From Anaerolineae bacterium (GTDB lineage: Bacteria > Pseudomonadota > Alphaproteobacteria > DSM-16000 > Inquilinaceae), in contig JANQQD010000053.1 of NCBI GenBank assembly GCA_028285185.1, positions 1 to 64,000 on the forward strand: a DNA stretch of 64,000 nucleotides, given 5' to 3'. Below are positions 34,118 through 43,116 of this stretch, piece after piece. Below the pieces are notes generated by a model, which was given only the letters and a program-made list of their open reading frames with translations, was not told the DNA's origin and made no database searches. The stretch's first letter is position 1. Each line of letters starts with the position of its first letter. The translations under genes were made by a program, and so were the position numbers.

Positions 34118-35989
34118 ATGTCTTCGAACCAAAGCATACTTCAGCGCCTAAGGGAAAAGCAGGCGCAGCTCAGTGGGGCTACACAGGAAGCGGAAGTTAC
34201 CGAAGCCGCCCCGGCCGAGGAAAGAGAGTTTGAGATCAGCGATGCAGATATCAAGCGCAACGCCGTGTATCAGATCGCGACCGACGACGCCAAAACCCAG
34301 AAAGAGCGTGTTGAGCAGATTGCCGCGCTCAGGCAGTACGATCCGGAGCTGACGCCGGACGAAAACGCAAAGAACGCGCAGGCGTTCGATGAATTCATCC
34401 TCTACTCTGAGAACAAGATCCTGGAGCTTGCGCAGCGGCAGGCTGCGTTCACCAACGACGACGCTTTCTCTCTGTACGACCAGAACATCGCCAGGCTTCA
34501 GGACGGCCTGGCAAACTTCAAGGCCGCGATCGGTCCGCTCGTCGACGCGTTTCGCGTTATGGAACTGGCGCGCCAGAACGGCATTCCGCCGCATACCCTG
34601 CTGAAGGAGGTCCAGGATCTTCGCGACAAGCAGGGTAAAGTCGAAGCGCAGCGCAAAGCCAAAGAGGAAGAGATCGAGCGCAAGAGGCGCGAGCTTCAGC
34701 CCATACAGGCGGAAGCGGCCCGCATCTACGCCAATCTTGAGGCGTATAACGGCAACATAGAAGAGGCCAAGAAAGACAAGGCGGCGGAGCAGGCGACGCT
34801 CGATGCCGAAAAGGCCAAGTTCATATGGAACCGCAATCGGCATGTCATTGGCGAATGCGAGCGCAGGATTGCGAATGCCGATATCGTCATAGAGAGCAAC
34901 ACGGTCTCCATCGAGGCGCTGGGGAAAACGGCGGCGGTCATAGCCGGAAAGCATGAAGCCCATGAGGCCGAACTGGCGGCACTGGAGTCCGAACTGGCGG
35001 CACTCGCAGGCGAACTTCAGTCGGCAAACAACGCGCTGACCGGAGACCCCAATACTCTGGCCCTTGCAAAGCTTCTCGAGATCACAGGCGAAGAATTCAA
35101 GGACAGACGCGAAGCCCTGACCAACGGCGTGACAGCGCTGATTACCAACAGCGTGAAGGACTTCGAGCGGTCCATGGCGCGGTTCGAAAGCGGCCTGTCG
35201 GAAGTGACGACCATGAGGCATACGGTCGTCAACGTGAAGGATCTCAATGATCTCATCGTTGTCGCAGCCCGGGAGGCCGAACAGGCGGATTCCGCCTATA
35301 TCATGGAGCAGAAGGCTGTCGCGGACCGGATCCGGCAAGAGAAGGGGGAAGATGCCATTCTCGACCCGGAATACGAGCGCGCCAACAAGCATTATCGGCA
35401 CGCCAACATACATTCCGAGAGCGGCCGCGGCATTGCCCAGAAGACGCGCGAGTTTGCCGAGAGGCTGGCCAGGCAGAACGCTTCCTATCTGGGCCTGGCC
35501 GAGGCCTTCGAGCAGAAAGGCCGGGATGCACAGAGGCTTCGTACGCACGCGGCCGTAGAGGTCTCGAGCCGGCTGCTGACGACGATCAAAGGGCTGGAAC
35601 TCGCGATCGCATCGGAACGGACCAGCGTCGCCGACAGCATCCTTGCGGATCTTGGCGGATCGGCCATGGAGACGACCAGACAGATCTTCGACATGGTCGC
35701 CCAGGGCGCGTCTGCCCAGAATGACCGTATCGCCCAGGCCTTGAAGCAGGCCATGGACGTCAACCAGGCCATCACCGAGATCACGTCGTCCCTGGCGGAT
35801 GAGGCCAGGACGTCAGAGCTGCAGCAAAGGGCTCTTGACGAGATAACCAAGGACATCAGCGCCGCGACAGAGGACCTTGAGACCGTGCGGGGTGAAACGG
35901 CCCGGAAGGTCGCGGAGCGGGAGGACCTGCCGGAAGCGGTGGCCGAGGCGGCGCTGGAGGCGCTGAAGAAGAGCCCGGATGCGCCGTAG
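34118..35989 (+). CDS. Large coiled-coil protein of unknown family (first gene of the AAA+ cluster)
   Basis: 623 residues from ATG 34118 (GGGAGAG upstream; the 21 residues before it in frame lie over the promoter). No signal peptide or membrane helix. Residues about 60-130 are helical and charged, then long heptad coils run about 150-330 (KEEEIERKRRELQPIQAEAAR) and 430-610. The C-terminal third, with SSRLLTTIKGLELAIASERTS and ERTSVADS-like helices, recalls the TelA toxic-anion-resistance fold in style, but this is only an impression. Ends in acidic EDLPEAVAEAALEALKK. First of three genes in one direction; a ClpB-like gene follows 108 bp downstream. Lower GC than the flanks. Confidence 0.6.
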   Translation: MSSNQSILQRLREKQAQLSGATQEAEVTEAAPAEEREFEISDADIKRNAVYQIATDDAKTQKERVEQIAALRQYDPELTPDENAKNAQAFDEFILYSENKILELAQRQAAFTNDDAFSLYDQNIARLQDGLANFKAAIGPLVDAFRVMELARQNGIPPHTLLKEVQDLRDKQGKVEAQRKAKEEEIERKRRELQPIQAEAARIYANLEAYNGNIEEAKKDKAAEQATLDAEKAKFIWNRNRHVIGECERRIANADIVIESNTVSIEALGKTAAVIAGKHEAHEAELAALESELAALAGELQSANNALTGDPNTLALAKLLEITGEEFKDRREALTNGVTALITNSVKDFERSMARFESGLSEVTTMRHTVVNVKDLNDLIVVAAREAEQADSAYIMEQKAVADRIRQEKGEDAILDPEYERANKHYRHANIHSESGRGIAQKTREFAERLARQNASYLGLAEAFEQKGRDAQRLRTHAAVEVSSRLLTTIKGLELAIASERTSVADSILADLGGSAMETTRQIFDMVAQGASAQNDRIAQALKQAMDVNQAITEITSSLADEARTSELQQRALDEITKDISAATEDLETVRGETARKVAEREDLPEAVAEAALEALKKSPDAP

Positions 35990-36097
35990 CCAAGTGCCAG
36001 TCAAGAAGTACGGAGTTGGTGAGCGTTTACGGCATGCTGCCTGCCTTGATCCTCTCTTGGTCCAATGACGGATTTCGCAATCAGAGGCATTAGAGCA

Positions 36098-38440
36098 ATG
36101 CCATACTTCAAACTCGGGATGGATAAGAAGGTAATCGTTCCGTACCACGATTACCTCAAGGCAATGAAGCCTGAGTTTGAGTATGTAGGAGGGAAAGAGG
36201 AAGTCAGTGATCTTGTGCGCTGCCTGTTTCTGCCGAGCGCGAACAGTGTCAAGGTGATTGCGCCGAGAGGCGTGGGGTGCACGTCACTGCTGGACGGTCT
36301 GGTTCACTATCAGCAGGATGATTTCATTCCAGATGAAATGATGATCCGGCCGATTTTCAAACTCAACGGCAATAATCTCTTCAACACTGCTGACAATAAA
36401 ATCATTGAAGTCCGTTTTCAGGAAGCGCTTGATGAGCTGAAGAAATATGCACAGCTCCGGAAGGTTAAGCCCATTCTTGTCATCGACGAGAATGGGAATT
36501 TCGTAAGCAATGCGCCTCGGCATGTGATAAACGCCCTTGTCGAAGCTGCAGTCGTCGCGGACTATATTGACGTAATCATCAGCGTCGATGCGAAACGGGA
36601 AGTAGAGTTCAATGTAAAGCATCCAGAATTTTCTTCTAGTTTCACAAGCAAATACCTGGAGGAGCCAAAGAAGGAAAACCTTCAGCCCATTTTGAGATTT
36701 CACGCCAATAAACATGCACGGCATGGCGTGGTTGTTGCGGATGAAACGCTCGATCACATCATCGACATAACGGACAGGTTCAAAGGCCTATACGACACCG
36801 CACAGCCGAACAGGGCTATTCGGCTTCTCGACAGCAGCGCTACTGCCTTCCGCATGGACATCCACAGCCGTCCTCCAGGCATGGGGCAGAAAGAGGAGCG
36901 GCTGGAGGGTCTGCGTGCGCAGGTCGACCATGCGGAGGGCGAAAGCGCCCCGCGCATACGAGAACAGCTTGAGGCCCTGGAGTCTGAGATATCCGAGGCT
37001 CAGCAGGAATGGGATCAGCATCGCGTCCAGATTAAGGAGAAGCAGGACGCCATTAGAGAATTTGATAATCTGATTACAGAAAATGAAAGAGAAATCCAGA
37101 GATTGGATGCTGAAACCTGCGCTAATAACTTTCAGATCATCCGAAGAATGCTGGAAGGTATGGACGCGAACGACCCCTGCTTCAAGGGCAGGCACAAGCC
37201 CGATGTGCTTAAACTTGGAGAGGAGGACCTTCTGAAATTCGTGGATTTTGACATCAATACGGAGAGGAACCCCAGGGTCAAAGAACTCTCCAGAAGAATC
37301 GAAGACATAAGCTCCAGGGTTTCCCGTTTGCAGTCGGAACTCAGTGCGCTCAGTCAGAAGCTGCATGTGCAGGAGAAGATGCCGTCTGCGTTTGTGGACG
37401 AGATCGCCTCGGCACAGACGAAGACGCCCGTTGGCGGGATCGGTGGGCGGCTAAGAGAGAGCCTGAAGAACGGCGTCGCCTTGATGAAGCAGACGGTGTT
37501 CGGCCAGGATCACGTGATCGAGCCGATCATCAGGAGCTTGCAGCGCACGGCCGCGGGTCTGAACGACCCGAACCGCCCGCTCGGCGTCTTCATGATCCCC
37601 GGACCACCGGGCAATGGTAAGACCTACATCACCGAACAACTGGCCGTGCAGTTGTTCGGTTCCATGGATTTTTATTACAGAATTGATATGGAGAACTATA
37701 AGGCGGAGCATACGGTGTCCGCTCTCATCGGGGCTCCACCCGGGTATGCTGGGCACGGCAAGAAGGGCCTGCTGATTGAGGTGGTCCAGAACATGCCCTT
37801 CGGTGTCCTGGCGCTCGATGAAATCACCGAGGCGCATTATGAAGTTCGCCAGGCGCTGCTGAAGGCCATGAGCTCTGGTGAATTGATAGGCTTGGACGGA
37901 GAAAAGGCAGACTTCAGGAACGTCATCATTGTCTCGACGACGAATTATGGCCAAGAACTGTGGTTGGACAATAACTTCGCCACGGCGTCCCGCCTCGTCA
38001 TGGAGAAGATGTTCAGGGATACCACGACATTTTCGCCGCAGTATCTGGACAGGCACGACGCCATCTTGTGCACCGGGCCCCTTGATGACGCGGCGCTGCA
38101 GCGGATTGCCAAGAGGCAGATCGGCACTTTGCGTACCGCCTCGCAAAGGCGGCATCCTGATCTGGATATCGCGATACCAGAGCCGGACATTCGAGCCTTC
38201 ATCGAAAATCAGGCCACGGGGAAAAGTGGCCGTGCCGTCAAAAGGATGTTTGATCAGGTCGTCGGCGATAAGCTGACCGAGGTCATACTCTGGAACGACA
38301 CGGCGAGCGGGCTGATTACTGCGCGCTATGATGCGCCGTCCGGAAGCTTTGTCTTCGATCATGACAGCCAGACGGCTTCCGAGGCCGAACCGGGCGTGAG
38401 CCGCGCTCAGGCACCGGCCGGCGCACCGGCGGGCGACTGA
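36098..38440 (+). CDS. ClpB/Hsp104-like AAA+ ATPase with degenerate first nucleotide site
   Basis: 780 residues from ATG 36098 (AGAGG 10 bp upstream; ATG 36065 has no such site). There is no Clp-N domain. NBD1 (about 30-260) has a broken P-loop, APRGVGCTS, with cysteine (C61) for the lysine, but keeps ILVIDEN. A coiled middle domain (about 265-425) parallels the ClpB M-domain. NBD2 is intact: VFGQDHVIEPI, Walker A GPPGNGKT (502-509), pore loop GAPPGYAGHGKKG (Tyr550), Walker B VLALDEI, sensor 1 STTN, and YLDRHDAI with a candidate arginine finger. It probably unfolds or remodels a client. The membrane-protein gene begins 2 bp after its stop. Confidence 0.8.
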   Translation: MPYFKLGMDKKVIVPYHDYLKAMKPEFEYVGGKEEVSDLVRCLFLPSANSVKVIAPRGVGCTSLLDGLVHYQQDDFIPDEMMIRPIFKLNGNNLFNTADNKIIEVRFQEALDELKKYAQLRKVKPILVIDENGNFVSNAPRHVINALVEAAVVADYIDVIISVDAKREVEFNVKHPEFSSSFTSKYLEEPKKENLQPILRFHANKHARHGVVVADETLDHIIDITDRFKGLYDTAQPNRAIRLLDSSATAFRMDIHSRPPGMGQKEERLEGLRAQVDHAEGESAPRIREQLEALESEISEAQQEWDQHRVQIKEKQDAIREFDNLITENEREIQRLDAETCANNFQIIRRMLEGMDANDPCFKGRHKPDVLKLGEEDLLKFVDFDINTERNPRVKELSRRIEDISSRVSRLQSELSALSQKLHVQEKMPSAFVDEIASAQTKTPVGGIGGRLRESLKNGVALMKQTVFGQDHVIEPIIRSLQRTAAGLNDPNRPLGVFMIPGPPGNGKTYITEQLAVQLFGSMDFYYRIDMENYKAEHTVSALIGAPPGYAGHGKKGLLIEVVQNMPFGVLALDEITEAHYEVRQALLKAMSSGELIGLDGEKADFRNVIIVSTTNYGQELWLDNNFATASRLVMEKMFRDTTTFSPQYLDRHDAILCTGPLDDAALQRIAKRQIGTLRTASQRRHPDLDIAIPEPDIRAFIENQATGKSGRAVKRMFDQVVGDKLTEVILWNDTASGLITARYDAPSGSFVFDHDSQTASEAEPGVSRAQAPAGAPAGD

Positions 38441-38442
38441 GA

Positions 38443-39552
38443 ATGGATACGCCTGAAGGCGCACCTGGGAGAGTGACGTCGGAACAGCTGCGTGAAGCGG
38501 CACAGGCGGCGATGAACCGGCTTCGGCAGGAAGGGCCGGCGGAAGAAGAAGAACGCCAAGAGGCGGCGAAACCACCGGAACCGGAGAAGGCGCAGGGTTC
38601 GGTGCCAGGTGCCTTGAATTCGTTCCTCGATGGCCTCGGCATGCCCGGAACGAAAGCTTGGTTGGCGCGCAAATTCGACCGGGCGGACCGGATCGTCCAG
38701 ACGTTCAAGCATATCCACGACTGGCTTTCTTGTTCTGCCGTGACGTGGCTGCTCAATCTGCCGGTCACCAGGGGGCGTGCCGCATGTCTGGCAGCGTTCA
38801 AGACCGTCGCCCATGGCAAAGACGCTGAGGGCAATCCCACAGGCCTCTCACCGCTGAAGGCTGCGAAGGCTCTGGTGTTCGGGGTGCCCGCAGCGATCAT
38901 CCTGTGCCCGATCACGGTTCCCCTGACACTGGGACCGAGGGCTGCCGCAGCGGCGTTCAAACGGGCCGCCTTACGCAAGGATGCCCAGGGCCGGCGCAAT
39001 GTGATCGCGCCAAAGAGGACGGCAGCGGCGATCTTGTTCAGCCTGCCCATAGCATATGCCGCGGTCTTCTATCTTTATCCTTTCTACTACCGAAACCTCG
39101 GTGCCTTCGGCCACGACGCCGTGGCCATCAATCTCTTCCACCATCGCGACGTTTTGGTCTTTGGTCAGGCCAATGAGGTCGAGGGGCGGCCGGATGTCTA
39201 CGCCGTGCCGGCGTGCTTTGCCTCCCCATGTGAGGCTCAGGAAAACACGGTACAGTTCAGGATACGGGACAGCGCGTATCTGGACGTCTTGAGGCTGATA
39301 GATTCGTTCATGAATTTTGATGTCAGCAATACCGATATTGGGGAGTTGCACGATCCCTCGGAACTTGCCGGCGCCTTTCTGTCTGGCAAGAGCGCTTGCT
39401 ATGTGGAGTATTATGGACGCCGCCATAAGACCCTGGGGCTCTACCCCCACATCATCGATGCGACTTGCGAGGATATTGAAGACGGAAACGCGGACGGAGC
39501 GCTCGAACGGCTGAGGCAGCGGTATATCGAGGCGGACGAACACACGGTATAG
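38443..39552 (+). CDS. Hypothetical two-helix membrane protein (third gene of the AAA+ cluster)
   Basis: 369 residues. An acidic, Glu/Pro-rich N-terminus (about 1-55) is followed by an amphipathic region and two hydrophobic helices, about 143-163 (ALVFGVPAAIILCPITVPL) and 196-217 (ILFSLPIAYAAVFYLYPFYY). The C-terminal ~150 residues (from FYYRNLGAFGHD) have three cysteines in PACFASPCE and SACYVEYYG and could sit on the periplasmic side. No family recognised. It begins 2 bp after the ClpB-like stop, so the two are co-translated; a membrane anchor or adaptor for the ATPase is the natural guess. Confidence 0.6.
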   Translation: MDTPEGAPGRVTSEQLREAAQAAMNRLRQEGPAEEEERQEAAKPPEPEKAQGSVPGALNSFLDGLGMPGTKAWLARKFDRADRIVQTFKHIHDWLSCSAVTWLLNLPVTRGRAACLAAFKTVAHGKDAEGNPTGLSPLKAAKALVFGVPAAIILCPITVPLTLGPRAAAAAFKRAALRKDAQGRRNVIAPKRTAAAILFSLPIAYAAVFYLYPFYYRNLGAFGHDAVAINLFHHRDVLVFGQANEVEGRPDVYAVPACFASPCEAQENTVQFRIRDSAYLDVLRLIDSFMNFDVSNTDIGELHDPSELAGAFLSGKSACYVEYYGRRHKTLGLYPHIIDATCEDIEDGNADGALERLRQRYIEADEHTV

Positions 39553-39775
39553 GAAGGGGCATTCAACGCGCGACCGGCTGTGCACGCTCGACCGTCACCT
39601 TCGCGGTCACGGAGACGTCATGAAACGCCGGGATTCCAAAGATTGCTGCGGAACCAAAGGGGCGCAGGCCAGTTCCTCTCGCGGATTGACTCGCCGATAG
39701 CCAAACCATACTCTTAGCTATCAATATATTTGTCGCGTTGACCTTACTCTGCCGGGACAACCTGAATTTTCTGGG

Positions 39776-40264
39776 ATGGTTTGGGAAATGGCCAAGGCTC
39801 CCTTGCGGGTATTGCTCTTCGTCTTGCTTTGCACGTCTACGATCTCACCGGCGCTGGGCGAAGATCCGCCCAAGCCGGGCCAGGCGAGCCTTTCCGGACT
39901 CTATTGCGGCACAATACTGTCGAGCGGGCAGGATCAGCCTGCCTTCACCCGGTTTGACGACACCGGGCCATCGATTACCGGCACCTACGGCTTCCTCGAT
40001 CCGGAAGACAAGATCGCGCACGGCACGTTGGAAGCGTGCACGATGTCCGACGGCAGGGTTCTCACCTGCACTTGGCGGGACGCCTACGGCACCGGCCCGT
40101 TCGAGGCCACGTTCGCCGCTGATTTCAGCAGCTTCTCAGGCCATTGGCAGATGGACCTCTCAGGCCTCCCGGGCCCGTCCATCGTCCTTCCCCCCGCCCG
40201 CTGGACCGGCCATCGCGAGGACCCCTCGGCGTCGGACATGGATTGCCTTGCGGCGGCAGGGTGA
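39776..40264 (+). CDS. Small secreted hypothetical protein
   Basis: 162 residues from ATG 39776 (ATG 39788 also possible). A Sec signal peptide is clear (LRVLLFVLLCTSTISPALG, cleavage before EDPPK). The mature protein is beta-rich with a pattern seen in small beta-barrel or lipocalin-like folds (LSGLYCGTI, ITGTYGFLD, LTCTWRDAYGTG, FSGHWQMDLS) and four cysteines. No family recognised. It lies just downstream of the AAA+ cluster, after a 220-bp gap, and its GC returns to the genome style. Confidence 0.6.
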   Translation: MVWEMAKAPLRVLLFVLLCTSTISPALGEDPPKPGQASLSGLYCGTILSSGQDQPAFTRFDDTGPSITGTYGFLDPEDKIAHGTLEACTMSDGRVLTCTWRDAYGTGPFEATFAADFSSFSGHWQMDLSGLPGPSIVLPPARWTGHREDPSASDMDCLAAAG

Positions 40265-40467
40265 GTGGTTCGCAATCCGTGACCTGATCCTGCTGATCCA
40301 AGGATAGGCCGTGAAGTTGGCAGCAAGTCTTGATCACGCGAGCGTTGAGGGACGGTGAGATGCGAGGACAGATTTCGCGCAAACGGGCCCTGCCACAACC
40401 CACCCCATATGGCGAATGACCGTCGCAACCGTGCCACGCCTGATCGCATGAGGTGGGATGCCGTTTC

Positions 40468-41091
40468 CTACTGCATCTGTTCTACCCAGGCCAACGCGAT
40501 CGCCGAGGCTTCCTCCGCTGTGAACGCCGTCGGGTCGAGGCACCACTCGAGCCAGAGGCCGTCGATGAGGGCCGTCAGCGACAGGGCGGCGAGGCGGAGG
40601 TCGATGGTCCGGCCGCGGGCCGCGGCGACATCACCGATCAGAGCGACGAGAGTGTCGCGGTAGCGGGCGTAATCCTGCCGGTGCAGGTCCGCGACGGCCG
40701 TGTCCGTGAGGCTCAGGGTCCAGAAGACGAGCCACAGGGCAATGATGTCGCGCGACAGTGTCGGTGGGCGGAAGCTGGCCCGGATGAAGGCGCGCAGGCG
40801 CTCCGCCGGGTCAGGGCCAGCGGCGTCGACGGCGGCGGCAAGGTCGGCGGCGAGAGCATCGGCCACGTCGCGGTAGACCTCCGCAATCAACGCCGTCTTG
40901 CCGGGGAAATAGTGGGTCAGCAGACCAGGCGAGACGCCGGCGCGACGGCAGATTTCGCGCACCGAGGTGCCGGCATAGCCGCGCTCCACCAGGCAGTCGG
41001 CAGCTGCACGCAACAGCTCCCGGCGGCGGTCGGCCGGCGGCAGGCGATGGCCGGATGGCGGCGCGCCTCCGGTGGGCGCGTCGTCCCTCAT
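40468..41091 (-). CDS. TetR family regulator, BetI-like
   Basis: 207 residues. N-terminal TetR HTH (LLRAAADCLVERGYAGTSVREICRRAGVSPGLLTHYF) and a C-terminal ligand domain of the BetI/TetR_C_6 type (ALWLVFWTLSLTDTAVADLHRQDYARY). BetI proteins sense choline or related compounds and repress glycine-betaine genes. The start overlaps the stop of the ABC permease gene by 4 bp on the same strand, so the regulator is the last gene of that operon and probably controls it. Confidence 0.88.
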   Translation of the reverse strand: MRDDAPTGGAPPSGHRLPPADRRRELLRAAADCLVERGYAGTSVREICRRAGVSPGLLTHYFPGKTALIAEVYRDVADALAADLAAAVDAAGPDPAERLRAFIRASFRPPTLSRDIIALWLVFWTLSLTDTAVADLHRQDYARYRDTLVALIGDVAAARGRTIDLRLAALSLTALIDGLWLEWCLDPTAFTAEEASAIALAWVEQMQ

Positions 41092-42095
41092 CGCACGTCC
41101 GACTTGCCGTAATGCCGCTCAATGCGTGCCTGGATCAGTTCGAACACCATGGAGATCGCCCAGTAGATCAGGGCTGCGGTGATCAGCATCTCGAAATGCT
41201 TGAACTCCGCGCGGCCTTGCGTGCGGGCGAGAAACATCAGCTCCCACACACCGAGGATCGAGACCAGCGATGAGTCCTTCAGCATGGCGATGAACTGGTT
41301 GCCCGTGGGCGGCACGATCACCTTGATCGCCTGCGGCAGCACGATCTTGCGCATGATCAACCAGTTGTGCAGCCCGAGCGACAACCCGGCCTCGGTCTGG
41401 CCCTTGGGGATGCTCTGGATGCCGGCGCGGAAGATCTCCGCCATATAGGCGCCGTAGCAGAGCGTGAGCGCGATGATGCCCGAGGGCACCGGGTCGAGCG
41501 TCACGCCGATCTGCGGCAGGCCCAGATAGATGATGTAGACCTGTAAGAGCAGGGGCGTGCCGCGGAAGAACGAGATGTAGAAGGTTGCGATCGCAAAGGC
41601 CGGCCCGCTTTTCGACAGCCGCGCCAGAGCGCCTGCCATGGCCACCACGCAGGCGCAGGCGATGGAGATCAGCGAAACGTAGATCGTCGTGAAAGCGCCG
41701 GTGAAGATCAGGATCGGCAGCCGTTCGACGATATAGGGGAAGCTGAGGTCGAACGAATAGAAGAACGCCAGAAAGACCAGCAGCAGCTCCGTCCAGACCA
41801 CGCCGATCTGCACCGACAGCGGCATCAGGCGGATGACCATGGCATTCAGCGTCAAGAGGACGCCGGCCAGCAGCGCCATCAGGGCCCGTTCCATGAGCGT
41901 GCCCGCCGCGGCCTCACCGAAGCCGAGCACGGGCATCACCAGGCGCGAAAGCTGACCGTCACCGAGGCCGATGGCGAAGCAGACGACCGTCAGCGCGCCG
42001 AAGATGATCAGCCAGCGGCGAAGCGGGCGTTCACCCAGGCCCTGTCTCTGCGGCAGGGCCGGCGGGGGCGGTGCCGCGCCGGCCTGCTCTGCCAT
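41088..42095 (-). CDS. Amino-acid ABC transporter permease (HisM/GltK type)
   Basis: 335 residues, longer than the usual ~220. An N-terminal extension (about 1-110) adds three or so extra hydrophobic helices. The permease core follows (ILIFTGAFTTIYVSLISIACACVVAMAGALARLSK), with the ATPase-interaction EAA loop in TEAGLSLGLHNWLIMRKIVLPQA. It imports polar amino acids through the inner membrane. Overlaps the BetI-like gene by 4 bp and lies 12 bp downstream of the binding-protein gene. No ATPase gene is in the window, so one encoded elsewhere must be used. Confidence 0.9.
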   Translation of the reverse strand: MAEQAGAAPPPPALPQRQGLGERPLRRWLIIFGALTVVCFAIGLGDGQLSRLVMPVLGFGEAAAGTLMERALMALLAGVLLTLNAMVIRLMPLSVQIGVVWTELLLVFLAFFYSFDLSFPYIVERLPILIFTGAFTTIYVSLISIACACVVAMAGALARLSKSGPAFAIATFYISFFRGTPLLLQVYIIYLGLPQIGVTLDPVPSGIIALTLCYGAYMAEIFRAGIQSIPKGQTEAGLSLGLHNWLIMRKIVLPQAIKVIVPPTGNQFIAMLKDSSLVSILGVWELMFLARTQGRAEFKHFEMLITAALIYWAISMVFELIQARIERHYGKSDVR

Positions 42096-42107
42096 CAGTT
42101 CACCGCC

Positions 42108-42944
42108 CTACTGGACGGAACTGATATCCACACCGTACCAAGTTTCGGAAAAGCCGGTGAGGGTCCCGTCGGCACGCATCTCTTCGATGATGCGGGCGAC
42201 TTCTGCATTCAGCTCTGCGTCGCCCTTGTCCGTCGCGACCGACAGCGGCTCGTAGAACACAGGCTCGCCGACCACGCGCAGGGGATAGCCCGCATCGATC
42301 GCCGCCTGGATGGTCGGCAGGGCCGAGATGCCGGCATCGAGGCGCACGCCGTCGCCGAGGCGCAGGTCGTCGAATACGTTCGTGTCGGTCTCGTAAGTGC
42401 GGATCTCGCCAGGCTCCACCACATATTCGAACGGCGGCACGTCCTGCGCGTCGATCTCCAGGTTGTGGTTCAGATAGTTGTCGTAGGTGCAGCCGCCGCA
42501 GGTGCCGATGGCTGTGCCGTTCAGCTCCTCCACGCTCTGAACCGCTGAGTCCTCGTGCACCACAAGGGCGGCCGGCGTGTAGTAATAGATCGCCGGGAAA
42601 TCCAGCACCTCGGCCCGCTGCGCCGTCGGCGTCATGGAGCCGACAGAGACATCCCAACGTCCGCCCCAGTTGCCGGCGGTAATGATCTCCCAGGCCGGGG
42701 TGACGAATTCCACCTCCACGCCCATGCGTGCGGCCAGCTCGGTCGCAACATCGATGTCGAAGCCTTCGAAGCTGCCGTCCGGCGTCTGTGACGACTGCGG
42801 CGGATAGGCGGGGTCGGTGGAAACGCGCAGCACGCCCTCTTCGCGGATGCGGTCCAGCACCTCGCCGGCCATGGCGGTGCCGGTGGCGGAAACCGCCAGG
42901 CCCAGTGCGGCGGCGGCCAAACCCAGCTTGCATCGGATCGTCAT
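42108..42944 (-). CDS. Polar amino-acid ABC transporter substrate-binding protein
   Basis: 278 residues from ATG 42944. Sec signal peptide (LGLAAAALGLAVSATGTAMA, cleavage before GEVLD), then an SBP_bac_3 domain: LRVSTDPAYPPQS, GFDIDVATELAARMGVEVEF, WDVSVGSMTPTAQRAEVLDF. Two cysteines in TCGGCTYDN are unusual in this family and may form a disulfide. The ligand is probably an amino acid or quaternary amine. First gene of the operon that continues with the permease and the BetI-like regulator; divergent from the aminotransferase across a palindromic site. Confidence 0.9.
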   Translation of the reverse strand: MTIRCKLGLAAAALGLAVSATGTAMAGEVLDRIREEGVLRVSTDPAYPPQSSQTPDGSFEGFDIDVATELAARMGVEVEFVTPAWEIITAGNWGGRWDVSVGSMTPTAQRAEVLDFPAIYYYTPAALVVHEDSAVQSVEELNGTAIGTCGGCTYDNYLNHNLEIDAQDVPPFEYVVEPGEIRTYETDTNVFDDLRLGDGVRLDAGISALPTIQAAIDAGYPLRVVGEPVFYEPLSVATDKGDAELNAEVARIIEEMRADGTLTGFSETWYGVDISSVQ

Positions 42945-43072
42945 TGGTTCGGTGTTCCCTGTTCTGTTGTTGTCGTCACAGCCTTGTCGGACCGGCAGAG
43001 GCCAATCCTGCTGAGCTTCAGAGTGCGCCAGCACCGTTGCCACCTCAAAGGCAAAAACTTAGACTGCGTGGA

Positions 43073-43090
43073 ATTGTACGATCGTACAAT
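43073..43090. promoter_or_regulatory. 18-bp perfect palindrome, probable operator
   Basis: ATTGTACGATCGTACAAT reads identically on both strands. It lies in the 172-bp divergent region between the binding-protein and aminotransferase genes, 26 bp upstream of the aminotransferase start, where a regulator would block both. The TTGTAC..GTACAA half-sites resemble GntR-type sites; the local BetI-like TetR protein is another candidate. Confidence 0.7.
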
Positions 43091-43116
43091 AACCGTTTTA
43101 GAGGAGGGCGCAGCCC

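Noticed and set aside
34148-35548. Long minus-strand frame opposite the coiled-coil gene
   Set aside because: Antisense shadow; the plus-strand product has a good start, promoter and coiled-coil heptads.
34118-39552. The AAA+ cluster read as a type VI secretion ClpV locus
   Set aside because: No sheath, VgrG, Hcp, TssM or other T6SS gene nearby, and no ClpV N-terminal domain.
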